Below are positions 17,644 to 27,500 of a stretch of 60,142 bases of DNA, piece by piece. This stretch comes from Planctomycetota bacterium (GTDB lineage Bacteria > Planctomycetota > UBA1135 > GCA-002686595), in NCBI GenBank assembly GCA_029259605.1, contig JAJDEV010000078.1:1-60142 (forward strand), written 5' to 3'. The notes under the pieces were generated by a model. It had not been told where the DNA came from. It saw only the letters and a program-made list of their open reading frames with translations, and did not search any database. The stretch's first letter is position 1, and each line of letters opens with the position of its first letter. Made by a program: the position numbers and the translations under genes.

Positions 17644-19371
17644 ATGACTCGAATCGCACGACCCCTCGCTCGCGCCGCCATCGTCGCGATGCTGCTCGCC
17701 ATCGGGCTCACCGTCGTCCTGGTCGACACCGATGCCTATGAGCTCACGCGCCAGGTCGAGGCCGGATCGCTCGGTCTGATTCAGCGCGTCGTCGTCGGCA
17801 GCTACTCGAGCAGCCTCTACTTTCTCCTCCTGTTTCCGCTCGTCCTCGCCGCGGATTCGCTGCGCGCGGTCGCGACCCGGTTCGTCAAGAGGTCCACGCC
17901 CACCGACTCCCAGCCCGCCCGGAAGAACCCGGCGTGGGCGGTGCTCGCGGCTCCCCTGCTGGTGTCGGCCGTCGCGTTCGCCTTCGAGCGCTCGCGCAAC
18001 CAGCTGCGCTACGTCGACGCGGTCTCGACCACCGAGCTGGACTTGAACGTCGTTCTCGTCGTCATCGACACGTTGCGCGCGGATCACCTGAGCAGCTACG
18101 GCTATCCGCGCACGACGACTCCGCACCTGGATCAACTCGCCGAACGGGGCGTGCGCTTCGCGCGCTGCTATTCGCACGCGTCGTGGACCAAGCCGTCGGT
18201 CGCATCGCTGATCACATCGCTCCACCCGACCAGCCATGGCGCCATCGCGTTCAGCGCCGCGCTGCCGGAGTCGGTGACCACGTTGGGCGAGCGCTTCCTG
18301 AAGGCGGGCTTCGTCACGTACGCACACGTGAGGAACCCGAACCTCAAGTCGATCTTCCAGTTCGACCAGGGGTTTCAGTTCTACGACGACTACTCGATGC
18401 GAGATCACCTCTATCTCGCCGCACTGCGCGAGCTGCCGTTGGTCGGAGAGCGCCTGAAGAAACTCACCGGACGGAAGTTCAACTTCACCGATCAGACCGG
18501 CGCCGAGCGCGCGAACGAGCAGATCTTCCGTTGGCTCGATCGCTACCACGACCAGCGGTTCTTCATGTACCTCCACTACATGGATCCGCACGCTCCCTAC
18601 AGCGCGCCCCCCCCGTTCGACACGATGGTGACGGAGCCGCTTCCCGAACCGATCGGCGGCTCGAAGCGCCGCGTCTCGCTCACGCGCTACGACGCCGAGA
18701 TTCGCCGCGTGGACGCCGCCATGGGCAGTCTGTTCGCGCGACTACGCGACCTCGGCATCGACGACGAGACCGTTGTCGTCGTGACCTCGGATCACGGCGA
18801 GGCGTTTGGCGAACACGACGACTGGGGGCACGACCACACGATCTATCAAGACCAGATCCACGTGCCGCTGATCATGCGCTTCGGCGATCGCCTGCAATCG
18901 GGAGCACGCATCGACGCGCCCGTGCGCCTCATCGACGTCGGCCCCACGTTGCTCGAGCTGGCGGGCATCGATGCGCCGATCGAACTGGAGGGGACGAGCC
19001 TCCTTCCGTTGATCGAACGCGACCCGAAGGACTGGACCCCGAACCCCGTGTTCATCGATCACTCCGCGGCCAAGCAGGACCACCGACTCCTGGGCCTCAT
19101 CGTCGACGACTGGAAGTACATCCGCAATCTGGATGCGCAGCTGCAGGATCCCGAGGCGCCCGCGGTGGAGATGCTCTTCGACCTGTCGCGCGACCCCGGC
19201 GAACTCGAGGACCTCGCCGCGGCCCATCCCGAGAAGCTCGACGCGTTGCGACAACAGCTCTTCCGGATGAACGAGAAGGCCCTGCAGCAAGCCGTTGCAC
19301 CGACCGCGGCCACGGACCTCGACTCGGAAACCGAGAATCAGCTGAAGGCGTTGGGCTACATCGGCGACTAG
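17644..19371 (+). CDS. Membrane-anchored sulfatase-like / alkaline phosphatase superfamily enzyme
   Basis: 575 residues from ATG 17644. Two or three N-terminal hydrophobic segments (to about residue 115) precede the catalytic domain. Metal-site motifs are present: LVVIDTLRADH (Asp142) and VTSDHGEAFGEH. At the nucleophile position the usual Cys/Ser-x-Pro-x-Arg is Thr182-Lys-Pro-Ser-Val in SHASWTKPSVAS. Thr cannot be converted to formylglycine, so a true sulfatase mechanism is unlikely; a phosphatase or phosphotransferase role is more probable, but this is inference. It ends with LKALGYIGD, common in such proteins. A degraded second sulfatase follows directly downstream. Confidence 0.85.
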   Translation: MTRIARPLARAAIVAMLLAIGLTVVLVDTDAYELTRQVEAGSLGLIQRVVVGSYSSSLYFLLLFPLVLAADSLRAVATRFVKRSTPTDSQPARKNPAWAVLAAPLLVSAVAFAFERSRNQLRYVDAVSTTELDLNVVLVVIDTLRADHLSSYGYPRTTTPHLDQLAERGVRFARCYSHASWTKPSVASLITSLHPTSHGAIAFSAALPESVTTLGERFLKAGFVTYAHVRNPNLKSIFQFDQGFQFYDDYSMRDHLYLAALRELPLVGERLKKLTGRKFNFTDQTGAERANEQIFRWLDRYHDQRFFMYLHYMDPHAPYSAPPPFDTMVTEPLPEPIGGSKRRVSLTRYDAEIRRVDAAMGSLFARLRDLGIDDETVVVVTSDHGEAFGEHDDWGHDHTIYQDQIHVPLIMRFGDRLQSGARIDAPVRLIDVGPTLLELAGIDAPIELEGTSLLPLIERDPKDWTPNPVFIDHSAAKQDHRLLGLIVDDWKYIRNLDAQLQDPEAPAVEMLFDLSRDPGELEDLAAAHPEKLDALRQQLFRMNEKALQQAVAPTAATDLDSETENQLKALGYIGD

Positions 19372-19396
19372 CGACGCCGCGCTCCGCGAACCGCAC

Positions 19397-19720
19397 ATGA
19401 ACCGGGTCGACCATCGGATCGTGGAGCTCGTCGAGGAGCTGTCCGAGGCGGGGCAGCTAGCCCGGGTTATTCATGAGGCTTTGCCGAGATCGACGCGGAT
19501 GTGCGTCAGATCAGCGCTTCGCGACCGAAGCGCGTGCAGGCGACCTGGACGGGTCGTCGAACCCGGTGAGGAAGGGAAGTGCTGATATGGCGCGCAACTG
19601 CGTCGATCTCGGTGAAGGCTCATGAATGATCCGGGCTAGAGCACACGCTCCTGATCGTGACGTCGGATCACGGCGAGGGTCACGGGCAGCACACATCCCG
19701 TTGATCGTGCGCTACTCCCG
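19397..19720 (+). pseudogene. Sulfatase gene remnant split by a MITE
   Basis: The first piece reads MNRVDHRIVELVEELSEAGQ, matching the region just before the metal-binding motif of sulfatases. After the inserted element the frame reads EHTLLIVTSDHGEGHGQH, the SDHGE motif itself. Removing the element with one CTAG copy (19461-19639) joins the two exactly in frame as AGQLEHTLLIVTSDHG. After GQH the sequence is damaged again: IPLIVRYS follows in another frame with the intervening segment gone. It therefore looks like a decayed neighbour or duplicate of the gene ending at 19371. Confidence 0.8.
19457..19639. mobile_element. MITE-like non-autonomous element, copy C (most complete)
   Basis: A 175-bp core (19461-19635) is flanked by CTAG on both sides. 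The terminal inverted repeats begin CCCGGGTTATTCATGAGGCT (left) and CCCGGATCATTCATGAGCCT (right, reverse complement), and the similarity continues to about 40 bp. There is no open transposase frame. The interior is shared with copy A. Exact repair of the host reading frame on removal shows that CTAG is a 4-bp target duplication. The mobilising transposase is not in this window; the IS at 54 kb also duplicates CTAG but has different ends. Confidence 0.85.
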
Positions 19721-19773
19721 TGCGCGTAGTAGGACGAAGCCACGCCCGAAGACGGCGAGTAGGGCTGCCGCGG

Positions 19774-21399
19774 TCACTCCCAGCGGATCGGAACGTTGAG
19801 CGTCAGGCTCGACACGGCCGTCCACTCGTCGTTGACGTAGCGAACGTCGGAGAGGCCGGGGGCGCGCGTGGACGTGTCGTGCGACGTCTTGCCGATCTCC
19901 ATGCCCGAGACGGGGTCGACCTCGACGAACCACAGCTCGTCGGGCTCGCACGCGACCGCGAACTCGAGGTTGCCGTTGCTCAGCGGACGCGAGTCCATCG
20001 CGATCGCGGCGCCGATGTTGATCTGATCGGCCGGCGTCACGTTCCCCAGAGTGTCGGTGATGTACGTGTTGAGGGTGCGCGAGCTGTTGTTCGCGACGGC
20101 GAAGATGTCGCCCTCGAGCAATGCGTCCCGCGGCGCGTCCCCCGCGTCCGCTCGATAGACCGCCGGAATGGACGGGCTCCAGTCGGGTGCGCTCCAAACC
20201 GCGGCGGGCATGCCGTCGGTCACGTAGTACGTCGCCTGATTCGGTCCGCGCGTCGCGGCGAAGGCGACGTTGCCGCTGGCGCCCGGGAAGTGGGACCGGA
20301 GCCACAGGCCGGTTTGCAGCCACGTGTCGAAGCCGGCGTCGTACGTGTAGGCGCTGACCTGGTTCGACCCGATGCTCGTCAGCAGCAGACCCGCGTGATC
20401 GTCGAACGGAGACAAGTGGGAAACGGTGCCGAGCGATGACGTGATCGTGAAGCTCGCGGCACCCGACAACTTGTCATAGAACGTCAGGCCGAAGCCGCTC
20501 GGGTCCCAACCGGTGAAGACACCGTAGCGTTCGTTCACGCCGTCGTTGACCATCACGGGTTCGAGGAGACGCACGGAGAAGCGGTCGGTCAGTCGATACT
20601 TCTCGACTCCGGCGACGAGATCGCACGCACCGAACCCGAGCTCATCGCCGACCATCAGGTAGTTCGGACTCGGATCGCGCACGTAGCCCGGGGGAACGTA
20701 AGCCAGTGCGGCGGGTTTCTGATAGACGCACGGGGACGCGCCCGTCGAGACGGAGACGGTCCGCACCACGTCCTCGACGAAACCGTTGGCGTCGGTGACG
20801 CGCAGGGCGACGTGAAACGTGCCGGCATCGTTGAACTTGACCGGATCAGGGAACTCCAGGACCGAGAAGGACTTCCCTTCGAGGAACCACTCGTAGTTGT
20901 ACGGCCGCGTCCCCGTGTCGACGAGCGCATTGAGCTTGACGATGTCGCCCTGGAAGATCTGGATCGGCTCGTCCTCCGGAATGATGCGCGCGACGAGCGC
21001 GGTCTTGACCGTGACCATCATGCTGTCCGGCATCGAGACGGAATCGCCCGTGGCCAAGAGCCGGACCTCCCATGTCCCTTTGGTTAGGAACGTGACGGGC
21101 GCGGGCTCGCGCACCGTTTGATCCGGGATGGTCGGATCCCCGAAGCTCCAAACGAACGACTTCGCTTCGAACCCGTTGATCCGAGAGTGGAACTGCACTT
21201 CCTCGCCCTGCTCGACGCACAGCTCGTCCACGAAGTCGCCGTTGGGGTCGGTGACCTCGACGCCGAGCCCACGTCCACGGTGGTTGTTGCTGTCGCCGAA
21301 GATGCACGCTTGCAGGGATCCAAGCCCAACGAGTGCGATCAACGAAAGGAGCGGGTTCGGGCGCTTCGTCCGCGGCGGAAGGTGTGTTGACGGAGACAT
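19774..21399 (-). CDS. PKD-domain surface lipoprotein
   Basis: 541 residues from ATG 21399, with an AGGAA ribosome site 4 bp upstream. The signal peptide ends in a lipobox (GLGSLQAC), so it is a lipoprotein. The N-terminal half has Ig-like/PKD segments: FVWSFGDPTIPDQTV ... VTFLTKGTWEVRLLA and YNYEWFLEG ... FNDAGTFHVALRVTDANG. The C-terminal ~300 residues read like a beta-propeller or repeat domain (GNVAFAATRGPNQATYYVTDG) with no catalytic motif that I can identify. Likely extracellular binding or structural. It stands alone on this strand, after the sulfatase remnant. Confidence 0.75.
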   Translation of the reverse strand: MSPSTHLPPRTKRPNPLLSLIALVGLGSLQACIFGDSNNHRGRGLGVEVTDPNGDFVDELCVEQGEEVQFHSRINGFEAKSFVWSFGDPTIPDQTVREPAPVTFLTKGTWEVRLLATGDSVSMPDSMMVTVKTALVARIIPEDEPIQIFQGDIVKLNALVDTGTRPYNYEWFLEGKSFSVLEFPDPVKFNDAGTFHVALRVTDANGFVEDVVRTVSVSTGASPCVYQKPAALAYVPPGYVRDPSPNYLMVGDELGFGACDLVAGVEKYRLTDRFSVRLLEPVMVNDGVNERYGVFTGWDPSGFGLTFYDKLSGAASFTITSSLGTVSHLSPFDDHAGLLLTSIGSNQVSAYTYDAGFDTWLQTGLWLRSHFPGASGNVAFAATRGPNQATYYVTDGMPAAVWSAPDWSPSIPAVYRADAGDAPRDALLEGDIFAVANNSSRTLNTYITDTLGNVTPADQINIGAAIAMDSRPLSNGNLEFAVACEPDELWFVEVDPVSGMEIGKTSHDTSTRAPGLSDVRYVNDEWTAVSSLTLNVPIRWE

Positions 21400-21690
21400 G
21401 GTTTCCTCGCTGGGGTGGCTCGTGTTGCGGCCCGGGGGCCGGTTCGAATCGGTCGAAGGTCGGAGGTCGCCACCCCATTCGTAGACCGCCGGGGACCGAC
21501 CTCGCGGAATCCGCGCTTTCGCCGAAAGGACGCCCCGGCCCGAAGAGAGCGCGTTTTGTCCGAGGTCGCTCCGCACCGCCTTGCGAACGTCAGGGCGGTG
21601 AACGAGCCCAGTTCCAGAACGAGCGTCCCGAGGCGATTCGCGTGGCGCGCGACCGCCATGGGTTGGTTGCTCTCCGCTACACTGGACGCG

Positions 21691-22245
21691 ATGGAGACGA
21701 GCGATATCTCGCGCATCCTGTCCGCGGTCCAGTCCGGAGACGCGGACGCCAAGGAACAGCTCGTCCCCGCCGTCTACGACGAACTGCGCGAGCTCGCGCG
21801 CCGACGGCTCATGCACCTGCCCGCGGGCGCGACGCTCCAAACGACCGCGCTGGTGCACGAGGCGTGGATGCGCCTCGACGGTCAGGACGATTGGGAGTCG
21901 CGCGCGCACTACTTCGGCGCCGCCGCGCGCGCGATGCGGCTCGTGCTCGTCGACCACGCGCGCGCGCGTGGCAGCGAGAAGCGCGGACAGAACTGGGCGC
22001 GCGTCACGCTCGGCGACGCCGCGCTCGAGGAAAGCGCCGACGCGCTCGACATCCTCGCCCTCGAGGAAGCCATGACACGGTTCGAGGCCGAAGACGCGGA
22101 CAAGGCCAAGATCGTCATGCTGCGCTACTACGCGGGACTCAGCGTCGACGAAACGGCGGCCGTGTTGAACGTCTCGTCCGCGACGGTCGACCGCCGCTGG
22201 GCCTTCGCCCGCGCCTGGCTCAAACGCGAGATGTCGCGCAGCTGA
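21691..22245 (+). CDS. ECF-type RNA polymerase sigma factor (planctomycete ECF_sub type)
   Basis: 184 residues from ATG 21691; an in-frame ATG at 21658 is possible. Region 2 contains LVPAVYDELRELARRRLMHL and LQTTALVHEAWMRL, typical of the sigma-70 ECF group found with Ser/Thr kinases in Planctomycetota. Region 4 includes YYAGLSVDETAAVLNVSSATVDRRWAFARAWL, a helix-turn-helix for the -35 element. The kinase gene starts 4 bp after its stop, so the two are cotranscribed. The kinase may phosphorylate this sigma factor directly, as proposed for such pairs; no anti-sigma gene is adjacent. Confidence 0.9.
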   Translation: METSDISRILSAVQSGDADAKEQLVPAVYDELRELARRRLMHLPAGATLQTTALVHEAWMRLDGQDDWESRAHYFGAAARAMRLVLVDHARARGSEKRGQNWARVTLGDAALEESADALDILALEEAMTRFEAEDADKAKIVMLRYYAGLSVDETAAVLNVSSATVDRRWAFARAWLKREMSRS

Positions 22246-22249
22246 TCCG

Positions 22250-24541
22250 ATGGACGCCGCGCGACTCGAGGAGCTCTTCGACGCGGCGCGTCGGCTCGCG
22301 GGCGCCGAACGCGCGGCCTATCTCGCGCGTGAGTGCGAGCACGACCCGGAGCTCGAACGCGAGGTGCAGTCGTTGCTCGCGCACCTGGACGACGACCCGG
22401 AGTTCTTGCAGAAGTCCGCGGCCGAGGAGCGCCCGGCCATCGCCGCCAAGCTCGGCACGCTCGAACGCATCGGCTCGTACCGCTTGATCCGGTTGCTCGG
22501 CGAGGGCGGCATGGGCGCCGTCTTCCTCGCCGAGCAGGACAACCCACGGCGCGAGGTCGCGATCAAGATCGTGCACCCGGCGTTCGTTTCGGACCACGCC
22601 GCCGCGCGGCTGCGGCGCGAGGGCGAGGCCCTCGGTCGCCTGCAACATCCGGCGATCGCCAAGGTGATCGAGGTCGGGGAAACGGAGGGCCCGTTCGACG
22701 TGCCGCTCACGTTCGTCGCGATGGAGCTCGTGCAGGGCGAGCCGATCACGCGCGCCGCCGAGCGCCTCGGCCTCGACACGCGCGCGAGGCTCGAGCTCGT
22801 CTCCCAACTGGCCGACGCGCTGGCGCACGCCCACGAACGCGGCGTGGTGCACCGGGATCTCAAGCCCTCGAACGTGCTGTTGTCGGACGACGGTCGGCCG
22901 CAGGTGCTCGACTTCGGGATCGCACGTCTGCTCGACGAGCGCGGAGCGCCGCTGACCGCGACCGGGCAGACGCTCGGTACGCCCAGCTACATGGCGCCCG
23001 AACAACTGCACGGCGGCAGCGCGGGGGCGAGCCCGCTCGTCGACGTCTACGCGCTCGGCGCGCTCGCCTACGAACTCCTCGCGGGCCGCCCACCGTTCGC
23101 CGCGGAAGGTCGCGCGCCGTCGGAGATTCTGTGGGCCATCGAGAACGAGGAGCCGATCCCCCTGCGCCGACTCGTCGGACACCTCGAAGCCGACGTCGCG
23201 ACGATCGTTCACAAGGCGCTCGAGCGCGATCCGCACCGACGCTACCAGAGCGCGGCCGAGCTCGCGTCGGACCTGCGGCGCACGCTCCGCAACGAACCGA
23301 TCCACGCGCGCCCGCCGAGCGCGATCTACCGCGTCGCGCTGCTCGCGCGACGACGACGCGCGGCGGTCGTGGCGCTCGGCGCGACGCTCGCGATCGCACT
23401 CGTCGCGTCCACCTTGATCGCGCGCAGCCGCAGCGAGACGCTCGGGAAAGCCGAGCAAGTGCGCGGACTGCTCGGCATGGTCGAGGCCGGCTTCAACGAC
23501 AAGGATCCGTTCGAGCGCGGCGAGCTGGACCCCGCCGACGCGAAATCGCTCGACGACGCGGAGGCCTGGATCGAGGACCAGTTGACGGGGCATCCGATCC
23601 TCGCCGCCGAGCTCATGACGATGCTCGCGCGCATCCATCGCAACCGCGGCAACGCGGAGCACGCGCGCACGGTCGCGGCGCGCGCGCTGGAGCTGTGCGC
23701 CATCGAGCCCGACGGAGCGGCGCTCGAAACCGCCTCGGCGCGCAGCGAACTCGGGCTCGCGCTCGTGGACCTGCGCCGGTCCGAAGCTGCCGAGCCCGTG
23801 CTCCGCGCAGCGCACGAACAGCTACGGGCGCTCGGTCCCGACCATCGCAAAGCCGCCCTGGCCGCCCAGCACAACCTCGCGATCTCGCTGAAGGATCAAC
23901 GCCAGTTCGACGCCGCCGAGCGCGTCTATCGCGATTGTCTGCGTGAGCGCGAAGCGCTGCTCGGACCCGATCACAAGGACACGGCCGTGACGCGCGCGGG
24001 CCTCGCGCGCTTGCTCCAGGACTCCGGCCGGGACCTGCGCGGCGCGGTCGAACTGCTGCGCCTGTCTGCGGCGTCGGACGCACGGACCCAGGGCCGCGAC
24101 GTGCCCTACACGCTCGTCACCTACTCGCAGTTGGCCGGGGCACTGACGGAGGTGGGCGAGCTCGACGAGGCCGAGACGCTGTTGCTCGAAGTCGTGTCCA
24201 AACTCACGGACCAACTCGGCAGCGACCACCCCGATGCGCTCGCATCGCAACGCAACCTCGTGAAGGTCTACTCGGCGCGCGGCGACCACGCGATGGCGCG
24301 CGCGATCCTGAGCGACATGGTTCCGGACATGCGCGCGCGCTTCGGCGCGGTGGACTACCGCACGCTCGAGATCCTGACGCGACTCGCGCGCACCCAGAGC
24401 GCGCTCCGCGACTGGCCGGCCGCGATCGAGGCGTGGGAAGAGGTCGAAACCGTCGCGGTGGACCTGTACGGACCGGAGCACGCCGACGCGGTCGCCGCGG
24501 GTGAAGCGCTCGCGCACGCCACGGCGTCGGCGACCCGCTGA
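22250..24541 (+). CDS. Transmembrane Ser/Thr protein kinase with TPR-type sensor region
   Basis: 763 residues. An N-terminal stretch (1-70), common in kinases paired with ECF factors, precedes the kinase domain. Kinase motifs are complete: GEGGMGAVF, Lys106 in VAIKIV, HRDLKPSN with Asp203, DFGIA with Asp221, and GTPSYMAPEQ. One transmembrane helix lies near residues 373-395 (VALGATLAIALVASTLI). The remainder is helical tetratricopeptide-like repeats (AARALELCA, LALVDLRRSEAAEPVLRAAHEQL, AERVYRDCLREREALLGPDH), presumably outside the membrane for sensing or protein contacts. It forms a unit with the sigma factor gene immediately upstream. Confidence 0.92.
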   Translation: MDAARLEELFDAARRLAGAERAAYLARECEHDPELEREVQSLLAHLDDDPEFLQKSAAEERPAIAAKLGTLERIGSYRLIRLLGEGGMGAVFLAEQDNPRREVAIKIVHPAFVSDHAAARLRREGEALGRLQHPAIAKVIEVGETEGPFDVPLTFVAMELVQGEPITRAAERLGLDTRARLELVSQLADALAHAHERGVVHRDLKPSNVLLSDDGRPQVLDFGIARLLDERGAPLTATGQTLGTPSYMAPEQLHGGSAGASPLVDVYALGALAYELLAGRPPFAAEGRAPSEILWAIENEEPIPLRRLVGHLEADVATIVHKALERDPHRRYQSAAELASDLRRTLRNEPIHARPPSAIYRVALLARRRRAAVVALGATLAIALVASTLIARSRSETLGKAEQVRGLLGMVEAGFNDKDPFERGELDPADAKSLDDAEAWIEDQLTGHPILAAELMTMLARIHRNRGNAEHARTVAARALELCAIEPDGAALETASARSELGLALVDLRRSEAAEPVLRAAHEQLRALGPDHRKAALAAQHNLAISLKDQRQFDAAERVYRDCLREREALLGPDHKDTAVTRAGLARLLQDSGRDLRGAVELLRLSAASDARTQGRDVPYTLVTYSQLAGALTEVGELDEAETLLLEVVSKLTDQLGSDHPDALASQRNLVKVYSARGDHAMARAILSDMVPDMRARFGAVDYRTLEILTRLARTQSALRDWPAAIEAWEEVETVAVDLYGPEHADAVAAGEALAHATASATR

Positions 24542-24594
24542 ACTCGACGTGCGCATCGAGCACGACACGAACTCGATCGGCGCTCCGAAGCCGG

Positions 24595-27500
24595 CTACCG
24601 GACACGCCAGGCGCGCGCCGGGCGCAGCCCGTGCGTCGCCTCGACCGTGTCCGCCTTCGCGAAACCGCGGCTGGACACGCGCAAGTCCACGAGCTGACTC
24701 GCGAAGCTGCCGCCGCGCGTCACGCGTCCAGGGAAACCCGTGGCGGGCGGCACGGGATCGACGCGCGGACTCCGCGCGTAGTAGTCATCGACGTAGCAGT
24801 CGAGGCACCATTCGCACACGTTGCCGTGCACGTTGTGCAGCCCGAATGGATTCGGCGCATATCGATCGACCGGTGCGTGCGCGGCGTAGCCGTCGTCGGG
24901 CAACGACCAACCCCGGGCCTTCTCGCCCTCGGCCATCAGCGCCGCTTGGAGTTCCGCGAAGTTCGCGGCTCCCTCGATCGAACGGCCATCGGCACCGGTC
25001 CACAGCGGCGTGTTCGTCCCGCCGCGCGCGGCGTATTCCCACTGGGCCTCGGTGGGAAGGACGAGTCCAAGCTGCCGACACGTCTCGACGCACGCGTTCC
25101 AATCGACGCGCTCCACGGGATGCGTCCGATCGTAGCGGTGGCCCGCGAGCGTCACCGCCTCGTCGAACTCGCTCGGATTCTCGCCGCGCATGCGGAACCA
25201 CTGCGCCTGCGTCAGTTCGTACTTCGACATGAGGAACGCGGACAGCTCGACCTCGTGCACCGGTCGTTCGCGGCGCGGCTCGGCGGCTGGGTCGTAGTTG
25301 GCCGCGAGTCGATCGTCGGACTGCGCGCCCATGAGGAACGTCGCGCGTGGGAGCAGCACGAAGACCAGCCCGGTCTCCTCGGCCACGCGTAGTTCGCCGG
25401 ACGGCGAGCGCTCGGCGACGGCGCCCGACAACGGATCGGCGAACTCCCACAGTCCCGAGTCAGGGTCCGGCCCGAGCGGAACGAGCGGCACCTGCTGCGC
25501 GATTCTCAAGTCGGGATACGCGGCGCGCAACGCCGGCAGACTCTCCTCCCACCGCGACGCGAACTCACCGCCCGGCTCGAACGCCTTCTGGACCTCGAGC
25601 GCGACCTCGAGCCGGCGCGGCACGCTCCAACAACCGGCGCGCGCCTCCGCGCCCGCGTCGTCGGAGAGCAGCCCGCTCGCGAGCCCCTCGAGCCCGGCGG
25701 TCAGGCGAATGATCTGCTCGTTCCAGCGCCGCGCCTGTGGCTCGTCCGCCGGAAACGCCCAGGTGCGACGCGCATGGACGATCGGTTCGAGCCTCTCTCG
25801 ACGCACGTCCAGCCGAGCGATCGTGCTCGCGCACTCGGCCAGACCGGCGGCGCTCGCCTCCCATTCGGTGGCGGCCTCCATCTCGAGCAGCCGCTGCTCG
25901 AGCTCGGCGCGTTGCGGCCCGCGCGCATCCTCGAGCGCCGCGTACATCGCATCCAACGCGTCGTCGTCGCGGCCGAGCGCGAAGTACGCACGCGACAGCG
26001 TCTCTCCGATCGCGGCGCGGTCGCTCTCCTCCGCGAGCTCCAGCGCGCGCAGCGCGAGTGCGAGCCCGAGCGCTTCCTCGCCGAACAAGGAGCGTCCGAG
26101 ATGTACGCGCTCGAGCGCGAGCGCGTTGAGGCCGAACGCGTCGTCGGGGTACGCGCCGTCTTCGAGCACGGGAATCTCGACAGCTTCACCGTCGCGACGT
26201 TGTGCGAGCGTGCGCTCGAAGAAGAGGACGGCGCCCCGCATCCGTCGCCACTCCTCGACGTCCGGATGGCTCTCGAGGTCGGCGCGTCGCTCGTCCTCGG
26301 TCTGCGGAAGGGCGCGTCCTTGCAACGCGTCGCGCTCAGCGCGCCAGAGCGGCAATTCGGCAACCAGCGTGCGCGCCCGCGGGATCCACGCGCGATACGC
26401 GTCGATGTGCTCCGGAAGCGCGGGCCAAAGCTCGTTCGCCTCCGCGACGAGATCGTCGAGGACCTGCAAGGCGGAGAGACGGGCGCCTTCTTTCATGAGC
26501 TCCTCGTCCGCCGCCGACTTGGCGCTCGCCGCGGCCGCGTTGCGCAGCGCGCGCCGCGCATTGCCCTGCGCCAAGACCGCGAGCCAAAGGATCGCGATGA
26601 CGGCGATCGTCCCCACGGCGCCGGCGACGCTCGCCGTCGGATGCCGCAGACACCACTTGTGCGCGCGCGCCAACGCTCCCGGGGGACGCGCGAGGATCGG
26701 CTCATGCGCGAGGTGGCGGCGCAGGTCCTCGGCCAAGTCCGCCATGGTCGGGTAACGATCGGCGCTCGCCTTCTCGAGCGCTTTGCCGCAGATCCACGCG
26801 AGCTCGGGAGGGATGCGCGAGCGCAGCTTCGACAGTTCCGGCGGATCGACCGACAGGATCTTCTGCGCCACCTGATGTGCCGTGTCCCCCTCGAACGGTC
26901 GGCGCAACGCGAGCAGTTCGTAGAGCACGGCCCCGAGGCTGAAGATGTCCGACGCGTGCCCGACGTCGGCGCGCTTCGTCGAAACCTGCTCGGGGCTCAT
27001 GTAATAGTAGGTTCCCGCCGTCTCGCCCGTGCCCGACAGACCCGCCTCGCCGGCGATCCGCGCCAGCCCGAAGTCGACGATCTTCGGATGCCGGTCGGGA
27101 CCGATCAGGATGTTCTGCGGCTTCAGGTCGCGGTGGATCACGCCGGCAGCGTGCGCGACCTGCATCGCTTCCGCCGCTTCGGCGACAATGCGCGCGACCT
27201 CGTCGTCGTACCCGCGTGGGATCCGCGCGAGTCGCGCCGTTCCGTCGATCAGGTCGCGCACGGTCCGGGCATTCTCGACCAGCTCCATCGCGATCCACGG
27301 CCGCCCGTCCGTTTCGCCGTAGGCGTAGACCGCCACGAGTCCCGGGTGCGATTGACGCCCACCGGCGCGCGCCTCGCGCGCGAAGTACTCACGTGCACGA
27401 TCATCGACCCGGGCGTCGTGGATGAACTTGAGCGCGACGCGACGGTTGCCGAGCGTGAGCTGCTCCGCGACCCACACCTGCCCCATCCCGCCGCGACCGA

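Noticed and set aside
19461..19635. The MITE copies being derivatives of the IS at 54 kb because both duplicate CTAG
   Set aside because: The terminal repeats differ completely (CCCGGGTTATTCATGAG against CAGGCTGTGGTGAAAC).
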